From Candidatus Bathyarchaeota archaeon (GTDB lineage Archaea; Thermoproteota; Bathyarchaeia; Bathyarchaeales; Bathycorpusculaceae), in contig JAMDCQ010000007.1 of assembly GCA_023488905.1 (NCBI GenBank), positions 1 through 50,848 of the forward strand: a stretch of DNA of 50,848 bases. Reading direction: 5' to 3'. The translations under genes were made by a program, and so were the position numbers. Every line of letters starts with the position of its first letter. Positions within the stretch are counted from its first letter, which is position 1. Shown here piece after piece: positions 41,088 to 50,655 of the stretch. The notes beneath the pieces are model-generated. The model saw only the letters and a list, made by a program, of their open reading frames with translations. It searched no databases and was not told the origin of the DNA.

Positions 41088-41468
41088 AAATATCCTATCT
41101 TATCTACACCTATATATTTTAAATCTAAAAGAGTGAGTGCGCACGCCTAAGAAGTAAGCGTCATCATGAGTTCCTTTTAAAGTCTTGTTCCGAAAAGTTA
41201 TAAGAACAATCTGTTCTAAAGCTTGGACTTGTTTGTATGTTTTCAATCAAAGGTATCATAAATGATTACCTAAACAAGTAATGGCAAACAAATTGCCCTC
41301 CCTTTTTTTGGATTTAGCTAGCCTTTAAAAGCCCCCGCAACTCACACAGACAAAACGAATGAGTCATTGCTTGCTGGATTCACCTTTGGTGTACAGATGA
41401 TGTGAGACATCTTTTATATGAAGGCAGCATTCCATGACTTAATCAACAAGCAAAGGAAGAATAAGAAA
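41088..41468. promoter_or_regulatory. Divergent intergenic region with TATA boxes and palindrome
   Basis: Contains the TATA box of the TIR-like pseudogene (41111-41123, minus) and that of the ABC exporter operon (TTTTATAT, 41412-41419, plus). An inverted repeat AGAACA-ATC-TGTTCT at 41203-41217 is operator-like. No gene is seen. Confidence 0.5.
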
Positions 41469-42167
41469 ATGTCGAACACAACCGCTGTCGTCGAAGCAAT
41501 CGACGTAAAAAAAACGTACATGTTGGGAAAAGTCCCCGTGGAAGCACTCCGTGGAGTAAACTTTCGCGTTGAGACAGGAGACTTTGTTTCGATTCTTGGG
41601 CCGTCAGGCAGCGGCAAATCCACCATGCTAAACCTTATAGGTGCCCTAGACAAACCCACTTCAGGCACCCTGCTCATTGACGGCGTGGACATCGGTAAAC
41701 TAAGCGATAACCAACTTGCTAATTTACGATTAAAAATTGGTTTTGTTTTTCAATTCTTCAACCTGATCCCAAGATTAACTGCACGTGACAACGTTGAATT
41801 AGCGATGTCTATAGGGGATAGGAACAAAAATCAGCGTAGAAAACGCGCCATAGAACTGCTTGAAACCGTCGGGTTAAAAGACCGAATCAACCACAAACCC
41901 GCAGAACTCAGCGGAGGCCAACAGCAGCGAGTTGCAATCGCACGCGCCTTAGCCAACCAACCCAAATTTTTGCTGCTGGATGAACCCACGGGAAACGTGG
42001 ACTCAAAAACCGCAAGCGAAGTCATCGCCTTAATCAAGAAACTAAACCGTGAGGATAAAGTGAGCATTATTATGGTTACTCATGATCAGCATTTCGCAAG
42101 GGAAGCAAGGAGAACGGTGCAGATGTTTGATGGCGAGATATCGTCGGATGTGGTGAATGGACAATGA
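41469..42167 (+). CDS. ABC transporter ATPase, MacB/LolD-like
   Basis: 232 residues from the ATG at 41469. The open frame extends to an ATG at 41418, but that codon lies in the TATA box, so the shorter start is chosen, preceded by AAGGAAG. Walker [11 protein letters not shown]-loop [17 protein letters not shown], signature [16 protein letters not shown], Walker [12 protein letters not shown] and H-loop VTHD are complete. Overlaps its permease by four bases. Powers export or lipoprotein/peptide extrusion in this family. Confidence 0.94.
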   Translation: MSNTTAVVEAIDVKKTYMLGKVPVEALRGVNFRVETGDFVSILGPSGSGKSTMLNLIGALDKPTSGTLLIDGVDIGKLSDNQLANLRLKIGFVFQFFNLIPRLTARDNVELAMSIGDRNKNQRRKRAIELLETVGLKDRINHKPAELSGGQQQRVAIARALANQPKFLLLDEPTGNVDSKTASEVIALIKKLNREDKVSIIMVTHDQHFAREARRTVQMFDGEISSDVVNGQ

Positions 42168-43465
42168 GAGTACTTGACATTTTTGGTTTTTCGTTTAGCG
42201 CAATTAGACTAAGAAAACTACGCGCCGCCCTAACAACATTAGGAATCGTTATCGGAATCGCCGCCATCGTCGCTTTGCTCTCAATCACTCAAGGGCTGCA
42301 GGCAACCATCACAACCCAGCTCAGCCAAGGATTATCCGCTGACACCCTAATCGTCACTTCTGGGTCCAGCAGCGGTTTTGGCGGAGGGGGAGGTGGATTC
42401 GGCGGAGGCTTTGGAGGCAGCACCGACAATTCAGGCTTCGCTTTGTACGTCAATTACACTGATGAGATTAATGCTTTGTCAGATGATATTGAGGGTTCGG
42501 CTGCGGTGATAAGCCGAGGCGGATACGTCCAAACTGATAGCCTCAACCGAACGGTTACGATCTACGGCATAGACTACAATGCTTACGCCCAAATCTACAG
42601 CAACACCTTCGTAACCCAAAGCGGCGCAATCCCCAGCAGCCCCGCGGAAAACGACACCATAGTTGGCACACGCGTGAATCAACCTGGACAGAACGGCACC
42701 ATATTCTTCAACCCAGGCGACCGCATAAACATCACTTGGACAAACGCCACCATCCTGCCGCCAGTCAACGAAACCTACACCTCAGACGTTCAGGGCGTGT
42801 TGAACAACATAGGCGGCTTCGGTCTTGGCGGGCCCTCAGATTCAGGCGTCTACATCACAATCGAGAAAGCCATGACTTTCTTTAACACAAGCAACGCCGA
42901 CATGATAGTTGTTAAACTAAAAAGCAGCGACAACGCCACCATAACAAACGTCTCCAAAGCAATCACGGATTACTTCAGCAACCAAGTCTCCGTAATCTCT
43001 TCAACAGCCGTGCTTAGTTTACTCACCAGCATCTTTAGCACCATCCAGCTATTCCTAGGCGGCATCGCAGCCATCTCGCTTTTAGTTGCAGGCATAGGCA
43101 TAATGAACATCATGATCGTCTCCCTTATCGAGCGAACCCGTGAAATCGGCATCCTCAAAGCCTTAGGCATGAAAAGCAGAACAGTGCTGACCATATTCCT
43201 TGGTGAATCCATAATCATCGGTGTAATGGGCGCGGTAATCGGTATAGTACTCGGTTGGGCTTTGGCAAACGTGACGGCGTCGGTGTTGAGCAATGGCGGC
43301 TTCTTCGGGGGCGGTAGCGCAGCGTTTGCGATTGTGCCCCTCTTAACGGTTGATGTGCTGGCAGGTGCCTTTGGTTTCGGCGTTGGTGTCAGCGTAATCT
43401 TTGCGCTTTACCCGGCGTGGCGTGCTTCGAAACTTAAGCCTGTAGACGCACTAAGATACGAATAG
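42164..43465 (+). CDS. MacB/FtsX-type ABC permease
   Basis: 433 residues. N-terminal TM helix after RLRKLRAALTTLGIVIGIAAIVALLSI, a large extracellular domain with a Gly/Phe-rich stretch (GFGGGGGGFGGGFGG at about 70-85) and many N-x-T/S sites, then three C-terminal helices: the FtsX domain with LVAGIGIMNIMIVSLIERTREIGILKALGMKSRTVLTIFL. Mechanotransmission-type exporter partner of the preceding ATPase. The glycine-rich insert at the start of the outer domain is unusual. Confidence 0.93.
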   Translation: MRVLDIFGFSFSAIRLRKLRAALTTLGIVIGIAAIVALLSITQGLQATITTQLSQGLSADTLIVTSGSSSGFGGGGGGFGGGFGGSTDNSGFALYVNYTDEINALSDDIEGSAAVISRGGYVQTDSLNRTVTIYGIDYNAYAQIYSNTFVTQSGAIPSSPAENDTIVGTRVNQPGQNGTIFFNPGDRINITWTNATILPPVNETYTSDVQGVLNNIGGFGLGGPSDSGVYITIEKAMTFFNTSNADMIVVKLKSSDNATITNVSKAITDYFSNQVSVISSTAVLSLLTSIFSTIQLFLGGIAAISLLVAGIGIMNIMIVSLIERTREIGILKALGMKSRTVLTIFLGESIIIGVMGAVIGIVLGWALANVTASVLSNGGFFGGGSAAFAIVPLLTVDVLAGAFGFGVGVSVIFALYPAWRASKLKPVDALRYE

Positions 43466-43470
43466 CCGCG

Positions 43471-43507
43471 TTTTCCTTTTTCTTTTTTTTGTTTTGTTTC
43501 TCTCTTT
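43471..43507 (+). terminator. T-rich terminator after the ABC exporter operon
   Basis: Starts five bases after the permease stop: runs of 4, 5, 8 and 4 T with few interruptions, a strong archaeal-type terminator. Confidence 0.6.
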
Positions 43508-43591
43508 TGGGCTGTTGCTACTTGATGACTTGCACGTTTGACCCGTAGAAGCTTTAAGATAGAAGCCACATAAATCCCACTGGTGTTCTGT

Positions 43592-44050
43592 TTGAAGCGT
43601 CTCTACCCTGACCAACCCATAGTCGGCATCGGAGTCGTCATCGTAGAGAAACAAAAAATCGTGCTTATCAAACGCGGCAACGAACCCGCCAAAGGCAAAT
43701 GGACCATCCCCGGCGGGCTTGTTGAACTCGGCGAGCCCCTTGAGTTGTCAGTCATAAGAGAAGCCAAAGAAGAAACACTTCTGGACGTGGAAAAACCCGA
43801 ATTAGTGGACGTGGTAGGCCAAGTTGAGCTAGATGCAGAAAAAAAAGTAAAGTACCACTACGTAATCGTCGACTATCTCGTTCACGTTATCGGCGGACCC
43901 ATCGGGGCGGCAAGTGATGCAGTGGAATTGCGCTGGGTACCCTTCGACGAGGTCGAAAGCTACGATTTAACAGCGTCTTTCCGCCTGTTTTTTAGGCGCA
44001 ATAGAGAAAAACTCTCAAAAGCCACTTCTTACTCTCACAAAAAGGTCTAA
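43592..44050 (+). CDS. Nudix hydrolase
   Basis: About 152 residues. Nudix box: GLVELGEPLELSVIREAKEETLLDV, with the metal-binding REAKEE intact; the consensus Gly after EE-x is Leu here. N-terminal YPDQPIVGIGVVIVEKQKIVLIKRGNEPAKGKWTIPGG is typical of ADP-ribose/NADH-pyrophosphatase-like Nudix proteins. TTG 43592 is chosen because GGTG lies about seven bases upstream; the GTG at 43583 is an alternative. Substrate unknown. Confidence 0.9.
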   Translation: MKRLYPDQPIVGIGVVIVEKQKIVLIKRGNEPAKGKWTIPGGLVELGEPLELSVIREAKEETLLDVEKPELVDVVGQVELDAEKKVKYHYVIVDYLVHVIGGPIGAASDAVELRWVPFDEVESYDLTASFRLFFRRNREKLSKATSYSHKKV

Positions 44051-44112
44051 TTGAGCGCTTCCACGCCAGAATTGATATAAATTCGCCAGAGAAGAGTGTA
44101 GTGGTGATTATT

Positions 44113-44400
44113 TTGGTTAGTGTCGATTCGTTGTCTGGAAAGAGCGTTATAGGTGCAAGCGGAACAATACTTGGCGAAGTAAAAGGAACCGAAGTCAACA
44201 CAAACACATGGCAGATAACTCACCTACATGTGAAACTCTCAAGTATAGCCTCTGAAACGTTAGGCTTCAAAAAACGCTTCCGCAGCTCAACCGTGTGCAT
44301 GCCGGTTTCGCTGGTTTCAGCAGTCGGCGACGTCATAACAATCGGCAGCAACATAAACGAGTTAAGCCAGAACCCACAGATTTCCGAGTGCCCCGAATAG
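44113..44400 (+). CDS. PRC-barrel domain protein
   Basis: About 95 residues. VSVDSLSGKSVIGASGTILGEVKGTEVNTNTWQITHLHVKLS is the standard PRC-barrel beginning, ending VSAVGDVITIGSNINEL. Archaeal stand-alone PRC-barrel proteins may be involved in cell division or RNA processing. TTG 44113, after GGTGA, is favoured over the GTG at 44101. TATAAATT lies about 25 bases upstream. Confidence 0.85.
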   Translation: MVSVDSLSGKSVIGASGTILGEVKGTEVNTNTWQITHLHVKLSSIASETLGFKKRFRSSTVCMPVSLVSAVGDVITIGSNINELSQNPQISECPE

Positions 44401-44443
44401 GCTCCGTTCCAGCTCGCTACATAAGGGACACAAAGGCAAGACG

Positions 44444-45025
44444 CTACTTGGATTTTTCAGTTAAAACGTCCGTGTAGCGAAGTTTATGCCTGCTAAAGTA
44501 ACCAAAGCACAGCGCAAGCAAGAGTGCGCCAACGGTGATTGCCCAAAACGCGTTAGTTAACCCAATGACAAACGTAGTGGGCAAAAACGGCACATCATAG
44601 AGCCAATCCAGCCCCCAAGCAACAACGAACCCACACATAAGACAAGCGACAAAAACCACCCCCACAAACAGTAAAAGCTTTTTGGCGCTTCTCAGGTCAG
44701 GCTTCTCCGCACTGAAGGTTTCCCAGAGTTTGTACGGTAAGTAACCCACCAAAAAGTTAGCAGCAAAACCGAAGAGGCTAACTGGAGCCAAACCAGTTGT
44801 CGACGCATCGTAGATGAGGTTACCGAATGCCGCGCCCCATGCGGCTGCGGGACCGAATAGAAAAGAGAACGCAACGGGGATTGCTATGCCTATGCGGAAA
44901 AAGTCGGCGTGCCCGAAAAGAGAGAAGTCCTGAAAAGGAAGCAACAAGGTGGGGTAGAGCAACGCGGTTAGGATTGTGTAGGCTACCATTTTGGGGCTTT
45001 TCCACATGGCTAAGATGTCAATCAT
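44444..45025 (-). CDS. Polytopic membrane protein, ECF-S/QueT-like
   Basis: 193 residues with five or six hydrophobic helices. FRIGIAIPVAFSFLFGPAAAWGAAFGNLIYDAST and LFGFAANFLVGYLPYKLWE resemble the S-components of ECF-type vitamin transporters (QueT-like group), where Asn/Asp residues after a Gly-rich helix pair line the substrate site. No ECF ATPase or T-component is adjacent, so it would depend on a shared module. The second Met, six codons in, is an alternative start. Confidence 0.65.
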   Translation of the reverse strand: MIDILAMWKSPKMVAYTILTALLYPTLLLPFQDFSLFGHADFFRIGIAIPVAFSFLFGPAAAWGAAFGNLIYDASTTGLAPVSLFGFAANFLVGYLPYKLWETFSAEKPDLRSAKKLLLFVGVVFVACLMCGFVVAWGLDWLYDVPFLPTTFVIGLTNAFWAITVGALLLALCFGYFSRHKLRYTDVLTEKSK

Positions 45026-45122
45026 TGAGAGTCAGCTAAGTATGGGCTTGATTACTTTAAAAGCGTTGATTATAGAAAGTCAGATAACTAAAGCAGATTT
45101 CAAAAACTAAACTATAACTCGG

Positions 45123-46990
45123 CTAACTCAACTTACCTTTTCTGACTCTTTTGACGTTAATTGCTGCAGCCGTTATTATGAGGACTGCCGCTATGATCCC
45201 ACTACTGCGATGCAAAAGAGTAGCAGAGATTTCGCTGGGGGCACAGGGAGATGGACGATTTGGGACGTAGGTTCAATGGTTGCTGAGTCAGCGTGAACTT
45301 GGAAGTCTTTTAAGACTACTGCGCTGTCCGCGTTGTTTGTTACCATTAAAACAAGTGTCTTGTTAGAGTCTAAGCTGAGGGGTTCGGAGAGGCTTTGGAT
45401 AAGGAGCCCTCTTCGTTTTGGATACCGACAATTATTCCATCATTGGATAATTCTGTTTTAACCGTGTACCATTCGCTTTCCGATATGCCGTCTGTAACGT
45501 TGAAGAAAACAGAGCTTAACTTGGCTGGTTTGAGGGCTTCAATTTCATATGCATTTAGTCCCTGAGCGGTGAAGGTGTAGTTTCCTTCGGTTCCTTTCTG
45601 GATTACGAAGCAGAACTGGTTGTTTATGGTTTTATTAAAGTCGTCGGGCAAAACAAGCGGCTGTAACCCTGGCGGTATGCTTTCTGGAACAACCAGAGTT
45701 TTAGCCGGTACTTGGATTATCTGTTCGTTTCGGTTTCTGTCTCTGATTATGTGTTCAGTTGCTGGTAGCGTTACATTTTTGGTTTTGATGTCTGATATGC
45801 TTTGACCTGTGGATAGAACGCTGAAATTGTAACTGAAGGACGCGTTAATTTCAATCGGTGAATGAAGAAAATCTTTAACGCCCATGTAGGGGCGAATTGC
45901 AATGTCACTTATGCCTACGCCCACAACATAACTGTAGATTTCAGTCTGAAATTGAAGAGGCGATGGGGGACCTATCAAGACCGCGACGGGTTCGCTGTCA
46001 GCCCCCGCGAAAGTTTCGTTACCGCCACAACTTACGGTGATGTAGTATGTGCCGTCGACTGTGAAATTCCAGAGGAAAGCAAAGTTGCCGTCAGCGTCGG
46101 TGGCTGTTTTGTCAAAGGCTATGCGGTTGTCTTTGTTTACGTAAATCGTTATAGGGTTTTGAGGTATGTTTGGTTCAATTGTGCCGTATATGAGTAGTGA
46201 TCGGTTTGTTTGAGCCTCTTGAGGTTTTGACGAGAAGTTTATGCTTAAGAGGGACGGGGTCAAAGGTGAAAGGTTACAGGAGACCTGTCCGGGTGAATTT
46301 TGCTCACCGCTCTCTACGGGTACGATTTCGGTTAATGTGTTTGCCATACTTGCAGGTTGGTCTCCTACTTTCCAATCAGCTTTAGGCGTTGCCTCAGCAG
46401 TCCAATATGTTCGGTTGTCATGCTGCACGCTGGTTGCAGCAAAAAATAGGCTTTTGTAAACTGGTTCTTGGGGCAAGTTGACTCCCACATTCATATGAGC
46501 GAAATCGGTCGCGGCATATTTTATTAAAACAACATCTAGTCCGCCTGCTTTCATGATGGATGCTGCCAGCAGCGAAAGCGCACCGCAGTCTCCTTCGTTT
46601 TCAATAAGCGTCTCAACGGAGTATTTCGCACCCGTTATGTTGGTAGGGTATTTGGTGTACAAAATCCAATACTTTGTTGGCAAACTGTTCTTCGGGGTAT
46701 GGTAAATCTTGGGTCAATCTGAGGATGTTGTCTGCGATTGATTGAACTGTTTTGGGTGTGACGAATTGGGCATAATAGCTGTCGTTTTTTATGACGTGAG
46801 ATAAATTGTGGTAGTAGACATAAAGCGATGGGGGAACGGAGACAAAAAGAGACTGATCGAAAAAGGAATACTGGGCCTCAAAGGCTGTCGCGGCATTTTC
46901 GCGTGGTATGAGGGTTGTGGCGGGCAGGATAGTCATCAGCGTGGTGATGGCTACCAATAGAATGGTGCAGGATTTGTTTATTGCACCCAT
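45123..46990 (-). pseudogene. Transglutaminase-like surface protein broken by frameshifts
   Basis: Four pieces in changing frames. A signal peptide and N-terminal part run to NKVLDFVHQIPYQ, where the frame changes (about 46630). Next is ITGAKYSVETLIENEGDCGALSLLAASIMKAGGLDVVLIKY with the catalytic-type Cys and the FAHMNVGV His, then Ig-like beta regions (TDADGNFAFLWNFTVDGTYYITVSC). A second change near 45405 leads to LSLDSNKTLVLMVTNNADSAVVLKDFQVHAD. A third near 45195 restores a C-terminal TM helix and basic tail (IIAAVLIITAAAINVKRVRKGK). The intact protein, about 620 residues, would be a membrane-anchored cysteine-peptidase or cross-linking-like protein. Either a decaying gene or clustered sequence errors. 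Confidence 0.7.
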
Positions 46991-47376
46991 GTTTACACAA
47001 CTTACGCTTTATTTGAGGGGATATTTTGTTTGATAAATAGTTTTTCCAGAATTGGATTTTTTGGCTGTCAAAGGGTTTAGTGCTGTTTTGTTAGTTCGCA
47101 GACTCTGTTAAATGCTCCGCGTGTTAAGTCATCTAGATGCATACACCATAACACCTCATTAAATGTATTGTTTGATTTTTTTTCGAATACGGTTGATTTT
47201 CTCACTAAACGCCATTAAGAAAAAATTTATTAAAACCAGCAAGGGAAAGCTTGGTTAAGAGCAGATATTCATGGTGGCGGCTCCTTCAATCTTTCTAAAC
47301 CTGCAGGGAATCACCTTCTTGATGACTATTCCAACAATGCCAACAACATTGCCTATCCATCGCCTAGAAACATTGA
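46991..47376. other. Intergenic region, AT-rich, no supported gene
   Basis: Upstream of the transglutaminase-like gene. Contains AT-rich stretches (AAAAAATTTATTAAAA at about 47220-47235) that could be a plus-strand promoter, but the only frame after it (ATG 47271) runs antisense to the ferredoxin-type gene and does not look like protein. Confidence 0.4.
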
Positions 47377-48288
47377 CTACCTGTTCGATTGATCTAGCCA
47401 GTTCCTTGAATTCCAAATCCGCCGCGAAGAAAAACATACACTCAAACAGTCCTGCTCTGGACACATCTCGACACACCTCAAGCAAACGGCGCACATAGTT
47501 GTGTTTATGGCGCCGTCTTTTTTCTCGTAAACTTCAGTGACTTGTAGGGGACAGACTCTTTGGCAGATACCGCATTTGGTGCATTTTTCGCCGTTCTTGC
47601 TTAACCTCAAAAACGGCAGCCACCTGAGCGCTCGGAACCTGTTTAATGCGCCAAAGGATATGCCTGTGGGGCAAAAACGACACCAGAAACGTCGCACCTT
47701 AAACGACGCAGCCAAAACAGCGCCCACAAAAACATAAGAAAGCGGCAAAGCGATGCCTGTATCTCTTAGGTACAGCAAGATTTCGCCTACATAGGGAAAC
47801 GTCCAGTAGCTGCCGTTTATTTCAAACAGTGCGCCAAAGGGTGGGTTCCAGGGTAAAACAGGCGTTTGCAAGGGCTCCAGAAGAAAAGCATAAACTGAAA
47901 ATGGGGGTCGCATCCACAGAAAATTTGAAAACTCAAACGTGGAACCAGCACTTAGCAGAGAGATTGGAATTGCCAGCGCGAAGATGAATGCGGCGGTGAT
48001 GTAGCGGCTTTTGTGCAGCGCCTCATTGAGCCTGCTTGGCAGCGACCAATGTGGTACCTTGAGCGCCTTGCGAATCAATGTCACTGTGTCCATGTATAAT
48101 CCGAGGGGGCAAATCCAACCGCAGAATAATCGCCCAAGAAAGATTGTTGCGCCAAAAATCAGCAGTATGAGCAGTCCTTTCCAGAGCCCAACTATGGCAA
48201 CGTAGAAAATTATGAGCAGGAAGATGGACTGGGTGACCAATCTTAGTATGCTGACACGTTTTGTTTTGTCTGTAGCCCAGTTAACCAT
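47377..48288 (-). CDS. Membrane 4Fe-4S protein, NapH/polyferredoxin-like
   Basis: About 303 residues. TM helices alternate with Cys motifs: FLGRLFCGWICPLGLYMDTV and RFWCRFCPTGISFG are the paired CxxxCP motifs of NapH/CcoG-like proteins. Then two ferredoxin sites, CTKCGICQRVCP and CAVCLRCVEMCPEQDCLSVCF. Ends RIWNSRNWLDQSNR. Likely moves electrons across or along the membrane to an unknown acceptor. ATG 48288 is chosen because GGGGGAAG lies just upstream; a longer frame from 48372 exists. Divergent from sufC. Confidence 0.88.
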   Translation of the reverse strand: MVNWATDKTKRVSILRLVTQSIFLLIIFYVAIVGLWKGLLILLIFGATIFLGRLFCGWICPLGLYMDTVTLIRKALKVPHWSLPSRLNEALHKSRYITAAFIFALAIPISLLSAGSTFEFSNFLWMRPPFSVYAFLLEPLQTPVLPWNPPFGALFEINGSYWTFPYVGEILLYLRDTGIALPLSYVFVGAVLAASFKVRRFWCRFCPTGISFGALNRFRALRWLPFLRLSKNGEKCTKCGICQRVCPLQVTEVYEKKDGAINTTMCAVCLRCVEMCPEQDCLSVCFSSRRIWNSRNWLDQSNR

Positions 48289-48422
48289 AACTTCCCCCGC
48301 AAACACTCTTCTTTGGCGCAAAACCGCTGCTTTGTTACTGTTAGAGGAGGGTTTTATTGGGTTTAAGTACATTTCTAAATTGCCCCGGTACTTTTGGAGG
48401 CGTTCACAAAAGGTTATTCTAT

Positions 48423-49199
48423 ATGATTAACACTTCTTCTGGCATGGACCTGCTTGAAGTTAAGGGCTTAACCGTCAAAGTCGAAGGCAAAACCATCCTA
48501 AACGACTTAACGTTTACCCTAAAAGAAGGCGCAAGCCACATACTTTTTGGACCCAACGGTTCAGGAAAAACCACCCTCATAAGCACACTGATGGGGTTAC
48601 CTGGCTACGAAGTGGTCTCTGGGCAAATCCTCTTTCAAGGAATCGACATAACCAACAAAGGCGTCGATGAGAGGGCAAAACTGGGCATAATCGTTAGCTT
48701 CCAGAATCCGCCAGAAATTACAGGTGTCAAACTGGGTGATTTGCTTAAACTCTGTTTGGGCAAATCCTCAACAGACGAGTTTAGCCCAGAAGAGATGGCA
48801 CAGGTAGTAGCGTTCAATTTGACTGCTTTCTTGAATCGGGATGTGAATCTGGGTTTTAGCGGTGGCGAAAGGAAACGCTCTGAAATTCTTCAGTTGATTT
48901 TCCTTAAGCCCAAGTTGCTGTTGCTGGATGAACCTGATTCAGGCGTTGACGTAGAAAGCTTAAGGATGATATCCACAGAAATCCAAAAATACATTGAGGA
49001 AACAGGCAGCTCAGCGTTAATCATCACGCACAAAGGCGACATCATGGAGAAAATCAAAGCCACATACGGCTGCATATTACTAAAGGGACAATTCCATTGC
49101 TTCAGAGAACCCATGCGAATCTACGAGGACATCAAAGCTATGGGCTACGAAGAATGTGTAGCATGTAGAATACGCACAAGCGAGGGCTGGAAGAAATGA
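48423..49199 (+). CDS. sufC: SufC-like ATPase of minimal Fe-S assembly system
   Basis: 258 residues from ATG 48423 (AAAGG upstream); a later ATG at 48444 is possible. Walker A FGPNGSGKTT, Q-loop SFQNPPEITGVKL, the SufC-type signature FSGGERKRSEILQ, Walker B LLLLDEPDSGVD and H-loop ITHKGD identify SufC. It drives conformational changes in the SufB scaffold for iron-sulfur cluster assembly. Overlaps sufB by four bases. With no sufD, sufS or sufE in view, this is the two-gene archaeal layout called SMS (SmsCB). Confidence 0.95.
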   Translation: MINTSSGMDLLEVKGLTVKVEGKTILNDLTFTLKEGASHILFGPNGSGKTTLISTLMGLPGYEVVSGQILFQGIDITNKGVDERAKLGIIVSFQNPPEITGVKLGDLLKLCLGKSSTDEFSPEEMAQVVAFNLTAFLNRDVNLGFSGGERKRSEILQLIFLKPKLLLLDEPDSGVDVESLRMISTEIQKYIEETGSSALIITHKGDIMEKIKATYGCILLKGQFHCFREPMRIYEDIKAMGYEECVACRIRTSEGWKK

Positions 49200-50320
49200 G
49201 TAAAGAAAACGACTTAACCAAAATTCCCCACGAAATTCTCCAAGAAGCCCAAAAGGCGGGTCTGGAACTCGAGGAGAAGAACCGTTCAGGCACATTCATG
49301 CACCTTAATCAGCAGACCGTGACATCCAAAGTTAACGAGCTATACGAGAGCAAACTGGAACTCATGGACATCAAAGCCGCATTGAAAAAGTACCCGTGGC
49401 TTGAGGAATACCGCTGGAAACTGGTCAGCAAAGACAAAGATGAATACACCAAAAGAGTCGCTGAAGACTTCAGTGGCGGCTACTTTATGCGCATCTTAAA
49501 AGGTGCTGAGATAGCGTTTCCACTGCAGTCTTGCCTGCTCATAACGCAGCGGAATTTGGAGCAGAGGGTTCACAACATCATCATAGCCGAAGAAGACTCC
49601 AAAGCACACATAATCACCAGTTGTCTGCAGCACTCAACGGTTCCCAATGCCTCGCACTTGGGAATCTCTGAAATCTACGTTAAAAAAGGCGCCATGCTGA
49701 ATTTCACGATGATTCATCAGTGGAGTGAAAACACTTTGGTTCGTCCAAGAAGCGGTGCCCAAATAGAGGACAACGCAACCTTCGTCTCAAACTATGTCTG
49801 TATGCGTCCTGTTCGGGATGTACAGATGTATCCTGTCGCGTATTGTAAGGGAAAAGATTCACGGGTTAGCTTCAACAGCATTCTCTATGGGCACAAGAAC
49901 AGTCTCCTTGACACTGGCTCTAAAGCAGTTTTAACTGGTGAGGGAAGCAAAGCGGAAATGGTTAGCCGCGCCATCGCCCGTGAAGGTTCAAAGATGATTG
50001 TCCGCGGAATGATTGAGGGGCACACGCCTGACTGTAAAGGGCACTTAGAATGCAAAGGGCTCATAATGGATAACGAGTCCTTCATGCAGTCCATCCCGGA
50101 ATTGATTGCCACCAAGAAGGGCGTCGAAATCACTCATGAGGCAGCAGTGGGTAAAATCAGCGAAAAAGAAATCACCTACCTGATGACTCGACGCTTGTCG
50201 CGTGAGCAGGCGGTTTCGTTGATTATCCGCGGTTTCATGGATGTGGGCATTTTGGGGTTGCCTGATGCGCTGAATAAAGAAATCAAGACGATCGTTGATT
50301 CGTCAGCGGCAGCAGATTAA
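49196..50320 (+). CDS. sufB: SufB-like Fe-S cluster scaffold protein
   Basis: 374 residues, shorter than bacterial SufB (about 470-495) and similar to archaeal SmsB/SufBD. The right-handed beta-helix core is visible in alternating short strands (AHIITSCLQHSTVPNASHLGISEIYVKKGAMLNFTMIHQWSENT). MIEGHTPDCKGHLECKGLIM carries the conserved Cys and His near residue 280. ITHEAAVGKISEKEITYLMTRRLSREQAVSLIIRGFM is the diagnostic C-terminus. Its conserved Cys and Glu probably hold the nascent cluster. Translationally coupled to sufC. Confidence 0.95.
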   Translation: MSKENDLTKIPHEILQEAQKAGLELEEKNRSGTFMHLNQQTVTSKVNELYESKLELMDIKAALKKYPWLEEYRWKLVSKDKDEYTKRVAEDFSGGYFMRILKGAEIAFPLQSCLLITQRNLEQRVHNIIIAEEDSKAHIITSCLQHSTVPNASHLGISEIYVKKGAMLNFTMIHQWSENTLVRPRSGAQIEDNATFVSNYVCMRPVRDVQMYPVAYCKGKDSRVSFNSILYGHKNSLLDTGSKAVLTGEGSKAEMVSRAIAREGSKMIVRGMIEGHTPDCKGHLECKGLIMDNESFMQSIPELIATKKGVEITHEAAVGKISEKEITYLMTRRLSREQAVSLIIRGFMDVGILGLPDALNKEIKTIVDSSAAAD

Positions 50321-50395
50321 TCGGTTGCTCTTTTCGTCTATAGGCGCCCCTTATTTAGGGGCGGATACGGATTTCGTATGCGTCGGCTTAGCAGG

Positions 50396-50655
50396 GTTTG
50401 TTGCTCTGCCATAGACCCCTATCTCCTATAAAAAGAGAAAATCGACTTCGCTCTTTATGTGGGTGTTTTGGTTTACGGCACACCACACGACGGCAGTCGG
50501 GGGCGGCTGTGTTTTGGGTTTGCAACGATTCGGCGCGCCCGTTTCGGTGTGGGCTGTGCGATTTTCTCCACACGCAATACATGGCTCCATGTTGAAGGCA
50601 ACTGCATGTGGGTGTGGGATCATGTGTCGTTTGGTTTTTTCTTCACAAGAATCGT
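50396..50655 (+). repeat. Dispersed repeat family A, copy 5
   Basis: Same block order as 31118-31385: TTGTTGCTCTGCCATAGAC, CTCCTATAAAAAG, CTCTTTATGTGGGTG, TTTACGGCACACCACACGAC, GGGTTTGCAACGATTCGGCG, TTTCGGTGTGGGCTGTGCGA, CCACACGC. Then hairpin ACATG-GCTC-CATGT (50579-50592), CATGTGGGTGTGG and the TTGGTTTTTTCTTCACAAGAA tail. It follows sufB. The last 190 bases of the window show no further feature. Confidence 0.75.

Noticed and set aside
47255-47494. 79-codon minus-strand frame at the 3' end of the 4Fe-4S gene, possibly its frameshifted C-terminus
   Set aside because: The frame ending at 47377 already gives a family-like C-terminus (RIWNSRNWLD), so no frameshift is needed.
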